Positions 1-5,637 are shown, counted from the first letter of the stretch. The stretch is DNA of 5,952 bases from DASTQL01 sp035462845 (GCA_035462845.1 DATHTV010000143.1:1-5952), one strand, 5' to 3'. Numbers and translations are program-made. The notes: generated from the letters alone by a model not told the origin.

Positions 1-446
1 CGCATCAGCATGTCGGCGAAGTCGGCCGCGTCGACCCCCCCGGCCTCGGCGCGGATCGTCACGACCGCCTCGCGCGGGTCGTACTCGCCGGAGAGCAGCG
101 TGCGGACCTCGAGGTCGCCCATCGCGCGGGTGACGTCGGCGAGCTCGCGCTCGACGTCGGCGAGGTCGTCGGCGTCGCCCTCCTCCCGGGCCAGCTCGAG
201 GTGGAGGGGCAGGTCGTCGATGCGGCGGCGCAGCTCGTCGAGCTTGCGTAGATCGGCCTGCAGGGCGCTGAGGCGGGTCGTGACCTGCTGGGCGCGCTCC
301 TGGTCGTCCCAGAGCTCGGGCGAGGCAGCCTGCTGCTCGAGCTCGCCGAGGTCCTTGCGCATCGTCTCGGGGTCGAGCACCTGCTCGATGGTCGCGAGGG
401 TCTGCGCCAGGCCGGCGATCTCGGCGTCGAAGTCACGTGCTGCCAC
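1..446 (-). CDS. prfB: Peptide chain release factor 2 (RF2), N-terminal part, cut by window edge
   Basis: RF2 recognises UGA and UAA stop codons in the ribosomal A site and triggers peptide release in the cytoplasm. Translating the minus strand from the GTG at 446-444 gives 148 codons before the edge. Residues 1 to about 115 are a charged helical region matching the RF2 N-terminal domain, with ASPELWDDQERAQ (41-53) aligning to the 'DVWNEPERAQ' block of E. coli RF2. LSGEYDPREAV (118-128) and AEAGGVDAADFADMLM (133-148) match the conserved SGEYD and AGSGGTEAQDWA stretches. The decoding (SPF) and GGQ domains lie outside the window. GTG 446 is preferred because no ATG, GTG or TTG lies in frame in the eight codons upstream and the N-terminus matches actinobacterial RF2 proteins. 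There is no Shine-Dalgarno sequence; a TANNNT box 7 bases upstream suggests a leaderless mRNA. The reading frame is continuous where many bacteria have the programmed +1 frameshift. RF1 is excluded by the RF2-type sequence. Confidence 0.95.
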   Translation of the reverse strand, partial: MAARDFDAEIAGLAQTLATIEQVLDPETMRKDLGELEQQAASPELWDDQERAQQVTTRLSALQADLRKLDELRRRIDDLPLHLELAREEGDADDLADVERELADVTRAMGDLEVRTLLSGEYDPREAVVTIRAEAGGVDAADFADMLM

Positions 447-506
447 GCCTGCCAGGGTACGCGGGCGGAGTGCCGGGTCGTGCTCTGCGGCCGTGCGGCG
501 CCGGGC
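447..506 (-). promoter_or_regulatory. Intergenic region with probable prfB promoter (leaderless)
   Basis: This 60-base gap separates the stop of the last pilus gene from the prfB start. Read on the minus strand it contains TACCCT (positions 459-454), a good fit to the actinobacterial sigma-A -10 consensus TANNNT. Its last base is separated from the prfB GTG by 7 bases, so transcription would begin at or next to the start codon. The matching -35 is weak: ACGACC about 16 bases further upstream shares only GAC with TTGACA. No Shine-Dalgarno sequence is visible. I see no convincing intrinsic terminator (no stable hairpin followed by a T run), so read-through from the pilus operon is possible. The promoter is inferred from motif and spacing only. 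Confidence 0.5.
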
Positions 507-965
507 TCAGCGGAGCGGCGCGAGGGCGCTGGCCGAGCCGACGACGGGGACAGCGCTGCCGGGGGCGACGGTGTTCACGAAGACCATCGGCACCCGGGCG
601 GTGAAGGCCACGGTCACCGCGCCGTCGCCACGCACCGATACCTCGGCCACCCGGAAGCCCTCGAACCGGCCCGCGAGCCCCTGCCGGGCGACGTACCCAC
701 CGACCGCCTCCCGGGCCGCAGCCTGGGACAGCGGCAGCACCTCGCCCACCTGGCCCGTGTAGACGGCGTCCTCGGCCACACTCTGCGCGGCCAGCACAGC
801 GGCACCGTCTGCCCAGGAGGACAGCGAGCGCCGGGCCAGGAAGGCCGCCGACGCGTTGACCACGACCGTCACCATGAGCAGCGCGATCACCGCGAAGCCG
901 ATGATCATCAGCGTGGTCTGGCCCCGCTCGTCCCCGCGGTCGAGCCGCGGACCGACGGCGCTCAC
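507..965 (-). CDS. TadE/G-like pilus-assembly protein
   Basis: This 152-residue protein resembles the short 'putative Flp pilus-assembly TadE/G-like' family (the Tad domain, PF13400). That family has one N-terminal membrane helix and an exported C-terminal part, and is thought to act as a minor pilin or assembly factor. A basic/acidic leader ends in DERGQTTLM (residues 12-20), followed by a hydrophobic helix at about 19-40. Then comes a helical ARRSLSSWADGAAVLAAQ stretch (45-61) typical of the family, and a beta-rich tail ending in a membrane-like VPMVFV (125-130). A class III prepilin-type cleavage would fall at G15|Q16, but mature position 5 is Met rather than Glu, as is usual for TadG-like rather than TadE-like members. 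The GTG start overlaps the stop of the upstream gene by 4 bases (GTGA), indicating translational coupling. It is the last gene of the pilus operon before prfB, and far shorter than proteobacterial TadG proteins with a von Willebrand factor A domain. Confidence 0.8.
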   Translation of the reverse strand: MSAVGPRLDRGDERGQTTLMIIGFAVIALLMVTVVVNASAAFLARRSLSSWADGAAVLAAQSVAEDAVYTGQVGEVLPLSQAAAREAVGGYVARQGLAGRFEGFRVAEVSVRGDGAVTVAFTARVPMVFVNTVAPGSAVPVVGSASALAPLR

Positions 966-1393
966 CCGAGGTCCCGGAAGCGGTCGACCACCGTGCCGTG
1001 CGTGGCCGAGACGGGGATCCGCGCGTTGACCGCGTCGGCGAGGACGTCCGGCAGGAACGGCAGGCGTACGGTCGACGTCACCGTGACGGTGACCTCGGCA
1101 CCCGGCGAGTAGCAGGGCCGGGCGCTGCAGGCGAAGGAGACACCGGCGCTCCCCTCGTCCACCCCCTGGTCGCTCAGGGCGATGCCGGCCGCCGCCCGGG
1201 CGGCGGCCTCGTCCCCGGTGGCCACGAAGAGCCGTCCCGCCTCGCGAGCCGCCTGCGTCACGCCGTACGCGGCGGCCTGCACCTCGAGCACCGACAGCAG
1301 TACGTACACCAGAGGGACGAGCAGCAGGAGGCCCAGGAAGTGGAACTCGACGATCGCGCTGCCACGCTCGTCGCGGCGCACCACAGGGCTCAC
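962..1393 (-). CDS. TadE-like pseudopilin (second copy)
   Basis: This 143-residue protein is a TadE-family minor pseudopilin predicted to be inserted in the membrane and processed for the Tad pilus. The N-terminus has the leader MSPVVRRDERG followed by SAIVEF, so cleavage by a prepilin peptidase is expected at G11|S12, with the conserved Glu at mature position 5 (E16). A strongly hydrophobic helix spans about 17-38. It is followed by QAAREAGRLFVATGD (47-61), the typical TadE 'AAREGAR' region, and a beta-rich tail. The tail holds two cysteines spaced C-x4-C (C89, C94), which could form a small disulfide loop outside the membrane. The GTG start at 1393 overlaps the stop of the preceding tadE-like gene by 4 bases (GTGA), and the stop overlaps the next start in the same way. 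No Shine-Dalgarno sequence is visible, so translation is probably coupled. In gammaproteobacterial loci this slot would be tadF, but the assignment as a paralogous TadE is safer. Confidence 0.85.
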   Translation of the reverse strand: MSPVVRRDERGSAIVEFHFLGLLLLVPLVYVLLSVLEVQAAAYGVTQAAREAGRLFVATGDEAAARAAAGIALSDQGVDEGSAGVSFACSARPCYSPGAEVTVTVTSTVRLPFLPDVLADAVNARIPVSATHGTVVDRFRDLG

Positions 1394-1794
1394 AGGACGG
1401 ACTCGTCGACGGCGTGGCCGCGTACGGTCAGCGCGCGCTCGATCCCCAGCAGTCCGAACACGGGAAGGGTCGTCGTCACCTCCACCTCGACCAGGCGGCT
1501 CCCGCCGCTGGAGACGTAGCGCGAGGAGATCCCGCGTGCCAGGCGCGGCGACAGCGACTCGGCCACCAGCTGGGCGGTGCGGGCCTCCCCGTCGGCCAGG
1601 CTGCGGTCGGCGTTCGCCGCGTGGCGTGCCCCCTCCGCCGCCGAGGCGACCAGCGTGTTCCTGACGTGGATCACCAGGCCGATCTGGAGGATGGCCAGGA
1701 AGAGCGTGACCAGCACGATCGAGACGAGCGTGAACTCGGCCACCGCCGAGCCCCCCTCGGCCTCGGCGGCCGCCCGGCGACGGCCTCCGGCCAC
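1390..1794 (-). CDS. tadE: TadE-like pseudopilin (first copy)
   Basis: This 134-residue protein is a TadE-family minor pseudopilin. A basic leader (MAGGRRRAAAEAEGG, residues 1-15) precedes SAVAEF, giving a prepilin cleavage site at G15|S16 and the conserved Glu at mature position 5 (E20). The hydrophobic helix is about 22-43. SAAEGARHAANAD (51-63) is the classic TadE post-helix motif, and the remainder (about 75-134) is a predicted exported domain with a beta-rich end. The start is not certain. The frame stays open far upstream, but that stretch overlaps the pilin candidate and is arginine-rich shadow sequence. GTG at 1794 lies 2 bases after the preceding stop (TGACCGTG) and gives a leader of normal length; CTG at 1800 is an alternative. 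No Shine-Dalgarno sequence is visible, which suits termination-reinitiation coupling with the upstream gene. Confidence 0.85.
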   Translation of the reverse strand: MAGGRRRAAAEAEGGSAVAEFTLVSIVLVTLFLAILQIGLVIHVRNTLVASAAEGARHAANADRSLADGEARTAQLVAESLSPRLARGISSRYVSSGGSRLVEVEVTTTLPVFGLLGIERALTVRGHAVDESVL

Positions 1795-1796
1795 GG

Positions 1797-2030
1797 TCAG
1801 CGACGGGTGACGCTGTCCAGCGCGGTCTGCAGCACGTCGCGGAGGTACGGCTCGGCGAACTGCCACAGCACCGCGACGATGCCGGCGGTCATGATCGTCA
1901 CGAGCACCCAGCCCGGGACGTCGCCACGCTCGTCCCGGGCACGCGCCGCGAGCGTGCCGAGCCGCGCGTGGACCGCCGCTGCGGCGCGGGCGGAGCGGTC
2001 GGTCGTACGGGCCATGGGCTTGCCGGTCAT
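1797..2030 (-). CDS. Small Flp-like pilin candidate
   Basis: This 77-residue protein occupies the position where actinobacterial tad loci carry the pilin, between tadC and tadE. It has a 36-residue basic N-terminus ending in RDERG, then DVPGWV and one hydrophobic helix (about 40-58), and a short amphipathic tail ending LQTALDSVTRR. If cut at G36|D37, the mature product is 41 residues, about the size of Flp subunits. The 'ERGDVPGW' form recurs, from my memory, in small unnamed proteins of actinobacterial tad operons. It lacks the Glu at mature position 5 (Trp is there) and does not resemble the DUF4244-type or canonical Flp pilin. The ATG at 2030 is chosen because a GAGGAG Shine-Dalgarno sequence lies 7 bases upstream; an inner ATG at 2014 is a weaker option. 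It is the only gene of the operon with its own strong ribosome binding site, consistent with a highly expressed subunit. The pilin role is inferred from position, size and architecture. Confidence 0.7.
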   Translation of the reverse strand: MTGKPMARTTDRSARAAAAVHARLGTLAARARDERGDVPGWVLVTIMTAGIVAVLWQFAEPYLRDVLQTALDSVTRR

Positions 2031-2037
2031 GCGGGTT

Positions 2038-2043
2038 CTCCTC
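2038..2043 (-). promoter_or_regulatory. Strong ribosome binding site of the pilin candidate
   Basis: GAGGAG on the minus strand lies 7 bases before the ATG at 2030. It sits in the 45-base gap (2031-2075) after the tadC stop, which shows no promoter or terminator. It decides the start codon, and contrasts with the overlapping or near-abutting tad genes, which have no clear Shine-Dalgarno sequence at normal spacing. Confidence 0.8.
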
Positions 2044-2075
2044 GGGCTGGGTGGTCGGGCGAGGCGGCGCGGTGC

Positions 2076-3023
2076 TCACGGCACCGTCGCGCTGATCTGG
2101 AGGAAGCCGGGGTAGAGGGCGAAGAGGATCGTCACCGGCAGCACGAGGAAGACCACCGGGATCATCATGGCAATCTCTTTGCGCCCGCCGATCTCGAGCA
2201 GGTTGCGCTTGCGGGCCTCGCGGACGTCCGCCGCCTGGGCGCGCAGCACGTCGGCGAGCGGCGTGCCGCGCTCGACGGCGACCGCGACACCGTCGACGAA
2301 GCGGGCGAGCGCCGGCAGGCTGGTGCGTTCGGCGATGCCGTCGAGGGCGCGCACCAGAGAGGACCCGGTACGCGCGTCGCCGAGCGCTCGACGCAGCTCG
2401 TGCGCCAGCTCGCCGGTGGAGATGCGGGCCACCCGCTCCAGCGCGCCCACCGGGCCCTCGCCCGCGGCCACCGACAGGGCGAGCAGGTCGGCGACCGTGG
2501 GGAACTCGGCGAGCATGCGGGCCTCGCGGTCGCGCACCGCCTTGGTGAGGCGGTTGTCCCGGAGCAGCACCCCGCCGACGGCCGCCGAGACGCAGAACAT
2601 CAGGAGCACCAGCGGGGAGCGCGCCGACCCTCCGGCCAGCATGAGCAGGCTCCCGGCGACGGCGAGGCCGAAGCCCGCCGCGGCCCAGAGCAGCTGCTCG
2701 ACCCGGAACTCCTGGACGGTGCGCGAGCTCCCCGACTGCTCGAGTCGCCGCCGTACCGACGTCGTCCCGCCGAGCACCCGTTCGAGCACAGCGGCGCCGT
2801 CGGTGAGGTAGGGCCGCAGCAGGCGCTCCAGCGTGGGGAACGGCGTGGACGTCCGGTCACCGAGCAGCTCCCGGCGTCGGGCGGAGTCGCTGCGCTCGCC
2901 GAGGTAGGGCTCGATCCGGTCCGCGAGCCGCGGCCGCCGGCCCGGCAGCCGGGTGAGGACCGCGAGCACGCCGAGCCCGCAGAGCAGGCCCAGCAGCGCC
3001 CCGGTCGCCGCCGTGGCCGTCAC
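2076..3023 (-). CDS. tadC: TadC, Tad pilus inner-membrane platform protein
   Basis: TadC is one of two GspF-related membrane proteins forming the platform on which the TadA ATPase works to add pilin subunits. The product is 315 residues with a T2SSF-type domain at about 172-298. This includes EFPTVADLLALSVAAGEGP (173-191), resembling the GspF-type helical motif, and RKRNLLEIGGRKEIAMMIPV (271-290), which leads into the last helix. Predicted membrane helices are at about 5-24, 111-130, 136-154 and 286-308. The short C-terminus after the last helix (GFLQISATVP) is typical of actinobacterial TadC. The frame stays open upstream to 3554, but that part overlaps tadB and is arginine-rich shadow sequence. 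GTG at 3023 gives a 4-base GTGA overlap with the tadB stop and a normal hydrophobic N-terminus. A GAGGAG lies 14 bases upstream, too far to be a standard Shine-Dalgarno site, so coupling is likely. It is distinguished from tadB by gene order and its C-terminal sequence. Confidence 0.92.
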   Translation of the reverse strand: MTATAATGALLGLLCGLGVLAVLTRLPGRRPRLADRIEPYLGERSDSARRRELLGDRTSTPFPTLERLLRPYLTDGAAVLERVLGGTTSVRRRLEQSGSSRTVQEFRVEQLLWAAAGFGLAVAGSLLMLAGGSARSPLVLLMFCVSAAVGGVLLRDNRLTKAVRDREARMLAEFPTVADLLALSVAAGEGPVGALERVARISTGELAHELRRALGDARTGSSLVRALDGIAERTSLPALARFVDGVAVAVERGTPLADVLRAQAADVREARKRNLLEIGGRKEIAMMIPVVFLVLPVTILFALYPGFLQISATVP

Positions 3024-3892
3024 CGCAGCACCCGCTGCTCCTCGGGCAGGCGCCCGAGCCGGAGCATGAGGCGGTACGCGACGAGGCACAGCCCCGCCCC
3101 GATGCCGAGCACCACCCAGCCGCCCGGCTGGTCGTACGCCTGGATCGCACTCGTCCGGAACGACAGGAGCGCCAGCAGCACCCACGGGGCCGCGACGGCG
3201 AGCCGGGCGGCGTTGACGGTCCAGCCTTGCCGGGTCTCCAGCTCGGCCCGGGTACGCGAGTCGTCGCGGAGGAACGCCGACAGCGTCCGCAGCAGCCGCC
3301 CGAGGTCGGAGCCGCCCACCTCCCGGGCGATCCGCAGCGACTCGACGATGCGGTCCCCGGTCGGGTCGGCGAGCCGTTCCTTGAGCCGGTCCAGGCAGTC
3401 GTGGAAGCGTCCGGTGGCCCGGTAGTCCTCGCCGAAGCGCAGGAACGGCCGGCGCAGCGGCTCGGGGCCGCGAGCCCCCAGCTGGGTGAGCGCCTCGGGG
3501 AGGGACAGCCCCGCCCGTACGGCGGAGGCGAGGTTGTCCACGGCGTCCGGCCACAGGTCACGGAGCTCGGCCCGCCGCTGCCGCACCCGGTAGCGGACGA
3601 GCGCCACCGGCAGGTACGAGCCGAGCAGGCCGAACGCGACGGCGATCGACCACGTCCGGGACACGACCAGGAAGGTCAGCGCGACGAAGCCCCCGAGGCC
3701 CGCGCTCGACCACAGCAGCTGCGCGGGCGTGACCGACTCCAGGCCGGCCTCGGCGATCAGGTCGGCGAGCCGCGACCGCAGTCCCGCCCGGCCCGCGCGG
3801 CGGCCCCGGTCGCGCCCCGGCTCGGCGCTGCGCAGCGACTGCCAGACGAGGAGCAGGCCGGCACCGAGGGCGAGGCCGAGCAGGGCACCCAT
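3020..3892 (-). CDS. tadB: TadB, Tad pilus inner-membrane platform protein
   Basis: TadB pairs with TadC in the cytoplasmic membrane as the GspF-like platform of the Tad machine. The product is 290 residues. Predicted membrane helices lie at about 2-18, 57-76, 81-97, 229-245 and 258-274, with a T2SSF-type domain between about 113 and 240. Family marks include LWPDAVDNLASAVRAGLSLP (113-132), EVGGSDLGRLLRTLSAFLRD (191-210) and RAELETRQGWTVNAARLAV (215-233). The ATG at 3892 is chosen because it shares one base with the tadA stop (TGATG) and starts directly with the first membrane helix. The open frame upstream to 4204 is only shadow sequence inside tadA. The tadC start overlaps the stop by 4 bases. 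A weak AGGACGG lies about 12 bases upstream of the start, inside tadA, so translation probably depends on coupling. Slightly short for the family but complete. Confidence 0.92.
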   Translation of the reverse strand: MGALLGLALGAGLLLVWQSLRSAEPGRDRGRRAGRAGLRSRLADLIAEAGLESVTPAQLLWSSAGLGGFVALTFLVVSRTWSIAVAFGLLGSYLPVALVRYRVRQRRAELRDLWPDAVDNLASAVRAGLSLPEALTQLGARGPEPLRRPFLRFGEDYRATGRFHDCLDRLKERLADPTGDRIVESLRIAREVGGSDLGRLLRTLSAFLRDDSRTRAELETRQGWTVNAARLAVAAPWVLLALLSFRTSAIQAYDQPGGWVVLGIGAGLCLVAYRLMLRLGRLPEEQRVLR

Positions 3893-5139
3893 CAGGCGGC
3901 GCCGTCCTGGCGGTCGTCGTCCTGTCCCAGCAGCTGCCCCAGGTCGTAGCCGGCCTGGGTGAAGCGCTCGCCGTGCGGCGGGTAGCCGTCGCCGCGCACC
4001 AGCCGGCCCCCGCGGCGCAGGAAGATCGGCTCGAGCTCGACCACCTCGCCCTCGACCCGGCCGGGCACGCCGACCACCTCGCGGACGCGCCGTGCGCCGT
4101 CGTGGTCCGTGCCGGTGTGTACGACCAGGTCGACGGAGCCGGCCACGGTGGGCACGACGAAGCGTGAGCCGATGTTCTCGCCTGCCAGCAGCGGCAGCGT
4201 GCACATCTTGGTGATCGCCTCACGGGCCGAGTTGGCGTGGATCGAGCACATCCCGGGCAACCCGGAGTTGAGCGCGATGAGCAGGTCGAGGCACTCCTGC
4301 TGACGGACCTCGCCGACGATGATCCGCTGCGGGCGCATCCGCAGCGCCTCCTTGACCAGGTGCCGCAACGTGATCTCGCCGGTGCCCTCGAGGCTCGGCT
4401 GGCGGGTCTGCATCGCCACCACGTCGGGCAGGGGGATCTTGAGCTCGAAGACCTCCTCGCAGGTGACGACCCGCTCGCGGGCGGGAACCGCGGCGGCGAG
4501 GCAGTTCAGCAGGGTGGTCTTCCCGGCCTGCGTTCCGCCCGCCACCAGCACGTTGAGACCGCTCACCACGGCGGCCTCCAGGAACGCCGCGGCCTGCGGG
4601 GTGAGCGTGCCGAGGTCGACGAGGTCGTCGAGGTGCGTGGCCCGCACGACGAACTTGCGGATGTTCACGGCCCAGTGGGTCCGAGTGATGTCGGGGATCG
4701 CGACGTGCAGACGGCTGCCGTCGGGCAGCATCGCGTCGACGAACGGCGAGGAGAAGTCGATGCGCCGGCCTGAGGACTTGAGCATGCGCTCAACCAGGTC
4801 GCGGACCTGCTCGGCGGTCAGGATCGTGGTGGTCAGCTCGCTGCGGCCGTGCCTGGCCACGAAGACCTTGCTGGGCTCGTTGATCCACAGCTCCTCGACG
4901 GTCGGGTCGTCGAGGTAGGGCTGGAGCGGCCCGAAGCCCGCCACCGCGTCGTACACCGTCCGGGCGGTGGCCGCCGGGTCACCGAGCGGCGGCAGGGCGG
5001 CGGAGAGGCTGCGGACGTCGTACGCGCCGACGACGTCGTCGACGATCCGGCGGACGGCCAGCGGCTCCAGGACCGGGTCCAGGCCCTGGCTGCGCACGAG
5101 ATCGCGCACCTCGGCGTCGATGATCTCGACAGCGGTCAT
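3892..5139 (-). CDS. tadA: TadA/CpaF-type secretion ATPase of the Tad pilus
   Basis: TadA is a cytoplasmic hexameric ATPase of the type II/IV secretion superfamily that powers pilus assembly. The product is 415 residues. An N-terminal helical part is followed by GFGPLQPYLDDPTVEELWIN (68-87), the CpaF/TadA signature. Walker A is GGTQAGKT (201-208), the acidic box is CEEVFEL (227-233), Walker B is RIIVGEVR with Glu277 (272-279), and the His box is SIHANSAREA (299-308). The Gln at the fourth Walker A position and the GEVRQQE form look like an actinobacterial subfamily; the nucleotide-binding Lys and Thr are intact. The ATG at 5139 gives a normal N-terminus (VRSQGLDPV, 15-23, resembles the family). 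The frame remains open to 5862 but would run antisense to the plus-strand genes. The only Shine-Dalgarno candidate is a weak GGGGGT about 10 bases upstream. It is the first gene of the operon, with no TadZ/CpaE gene before it in this window. Confidence 0.96.
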   Translation of the reverse strand: MTAVEIIDAEVRDLVRSQGLDPVLEPLAVRRIVDDVVGAYDVRSLSAALPPLGDPAATARTVYDAVAGFGPLQPYLDDPTVEELWINEPSKVFVARHGRSELTTTILTAEQVRDLVERMLKSSGRRIDFSSPFVDAMLPDGSRLHVAIPDITRTHWAVNIRKFVVRATHLDDLVDLGTLTPQAAAFLEAAVVSGLNVLVAGGTQAGKTTLLNCLAAAVPARERVVTCEEVFELKIPLPDVVAMQTRQPSLEGTGEITLRHLVKEALRMRPQRIIVGEVRQQECLDLLIALNSGLPGMCSIHANSAREAITKMCTLPLLAGENIGSRFVVPTVAGSVDLVVHTGTDHDGARRVREVVGVPGRVEGEVVELEPIFLRRGGRLVRGDGYPPHGERFTQAGYDLGQLLGQDDDRQDGAA

Positions 5140-5172
5140 GACCGGCGGCACCCCCGTGCGTGGACCCGTGCA

Positions 5173-5195
5173 GGCACCCGGCCGCTCCAGGTGCC
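5173..5195. repeat. Short inverted repeat in the tadA leader region
   Basis: GGCACC (5173-5178) and GGTGCC (5190-5195) are perfect complements around an 11-base loop. The repeat lies between the -10 candidate and the tadA start, so it would form a hairpin in a tadA leader mRNA or could be an operator half-site pair. Six-base GC arms arise by chance fairly often in DNA of this composition, so function is uncertain. Confidence 0.3.
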
Positions 5196-5201
5196 CGGGG
5201 G

Positions 5202-5207
5202 ATTGTG
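5202..5207 (-). promoter_or_regulatory. Weak -10 candidate for the tad operon
   Basis: On the minus strand CACAAT matches TATAAT at four of six positions and is directly preceded by TGG, an extended -10 TGn element. With initiation about 7 bases downstream the tadA leader would be roughly 55 bases. The -35 region is poor (TTCGGC at 18-base spacing). This is a motif-only suggestion; the operon may use another sigma factor or a promoter farther upstream. Confidence 0.25.
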
Positions 5208-5327
5208 CCATCACGTGCGATACCGGCCGAACCCGCCGTCCACAGCAGTCGGGCGGAAGACCTGGAATCGCGCGCCCCGCCGTGCCAGGCTTCCGCACAG
5301 CCACCACCTGGCCCGACGCCGTGCCGC

Positions 5328-5333
5328 AGGAGG
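5328..5333 (+). promoter_or_regulatory. Ribosome binding site of the 95-residue gene
   Basis: AGGAGG is a perfect Shine-Dalgarno core 7 bases before the ATG at 5341. It fixes the start in a frame that otherwise stays open far upstream into sequence antisense to tadA. Confidence 0.85.
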
Positions 5334-5340
5334 ACGAAGG

Positions 5341-5628
5341 ATGCCCGCACAGCAGAGCCTGACGGCGGTCCGCTCCGCCGTCGACCAGCTCGAGGCAGCA
5401 GTCGCGCGGCTGCGCCACGCCTACGGGGACACGCTGGGCGTGCGCCGGCTCTCCAGCGACGTGCGGCGCATCGCCGAGGACCTCGACGAGCTGGGCGATC
5501 CGCTCCCGGGTCACCGCCCGCCCGGCGAGTCGGCGCTCGAGGAGATCCCCGATACCCCGTACGACCGGAGCATGTGGCACGACGCCGAGGACGAGGGATT
5601 CGGCGCCCCCGACCGGCACGCCCCCTGA
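5341..5628 (+). CDS. Small helical conserved-type hypothetical protein
   Basis: This 95-residue protein has no known function that I can assign. Residues 5-27 and 34-51 are predicted amphipathic helices rich in Leu, Val, Arg and Glu, possibly a helical hairpin or short coiled coil. They are followed by a proline-rich linker (52-63) and an acidic tail with EIPDTPYDRSMWHDAEDEG (68-86). There is no signal peptide or membrane helix, so it is expected in the cytoplasm. From memory, small proteins with a helical front and a 'D-PYD..-W-D-EG' tail occur in actinobacteria beside the membrane protein that follows here; I cannot verify this without a search. The ATG at 5341 is well supported by AGGAGG 7 bases upstream. 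It ends 9 bases before the next start, so the two genes are probably co-transcribed. It is divergent from tadA and unlikely to belong to the pilus system. Confidence 0.8.
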   Translation: MPAQQSLTAVRSAVDQLEAAVARLRHAYGDTLGVRRLSSDVRRIAEDLDELGDPLPGHRPPGESALEEIPDTPYDRSMWHDAEDEGFGAPDRHAP

Positions 5629-5637
5629 GGCCGGGTC

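Larger units (their letters stand above)
5140..5340. other. Divergent intergenic region between tadA and the right-hand gene pair
   Basis: This 201-base stretch should hold the promoters for both the pilus operon (minus) and the small gene pair (plus). I see no coding sequence I would support in it: the open frames crossing it are extensions or shadows of flanking genes. On the minus side TGGCACAAT is a modest extended -10 candidate. On the plus side I find no TANNNT box, so that promoter is not identifiable by eye. A CACGTG hexamer lies at 5212-5217 and a short inverted repeat at 5173-5195. Confidence 0.6.

Noticed and set aside
480..506. Possible intrinsic terminator after the last pilus gene
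   Set aside because: GC-rich with a small GGCGCC palindrome, but no stable stem-loop and no T run follows on the minus strand.
10..762. 250-residue plus-strand frame opposite prfB and the last pilus gene
   Set aside because: Ser/Arg-rich low-complexity composition antisense to a clear RF2 sequence.
1077..1093. Perfect inverted repeat with 8-base arms, GTCACCGT-G-ACGGTGAC
   Set aside because: It lies inside a TadE-like gene and results from alternating Val and Thr codons (VTVTVT) in a beta strand, so a regulatory role is not supported.
1797..2079. Upstream extension of the first TadE-like gene to 229 residues
   Set aside because: The extension overlaps the pilin candidate, which has a strong ribosome binding site and a sensible membrane helix, and its translation is arginine-rich without family similarity.
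1968..3425. 485-residue plus-strand open frame opposite tadC and tadB
   Set aside because: It is an arginine-, glutamine- and histidine-rich shadow frame caused by high G+C third positions of the minus-strand genes, and has no recognisable domain.
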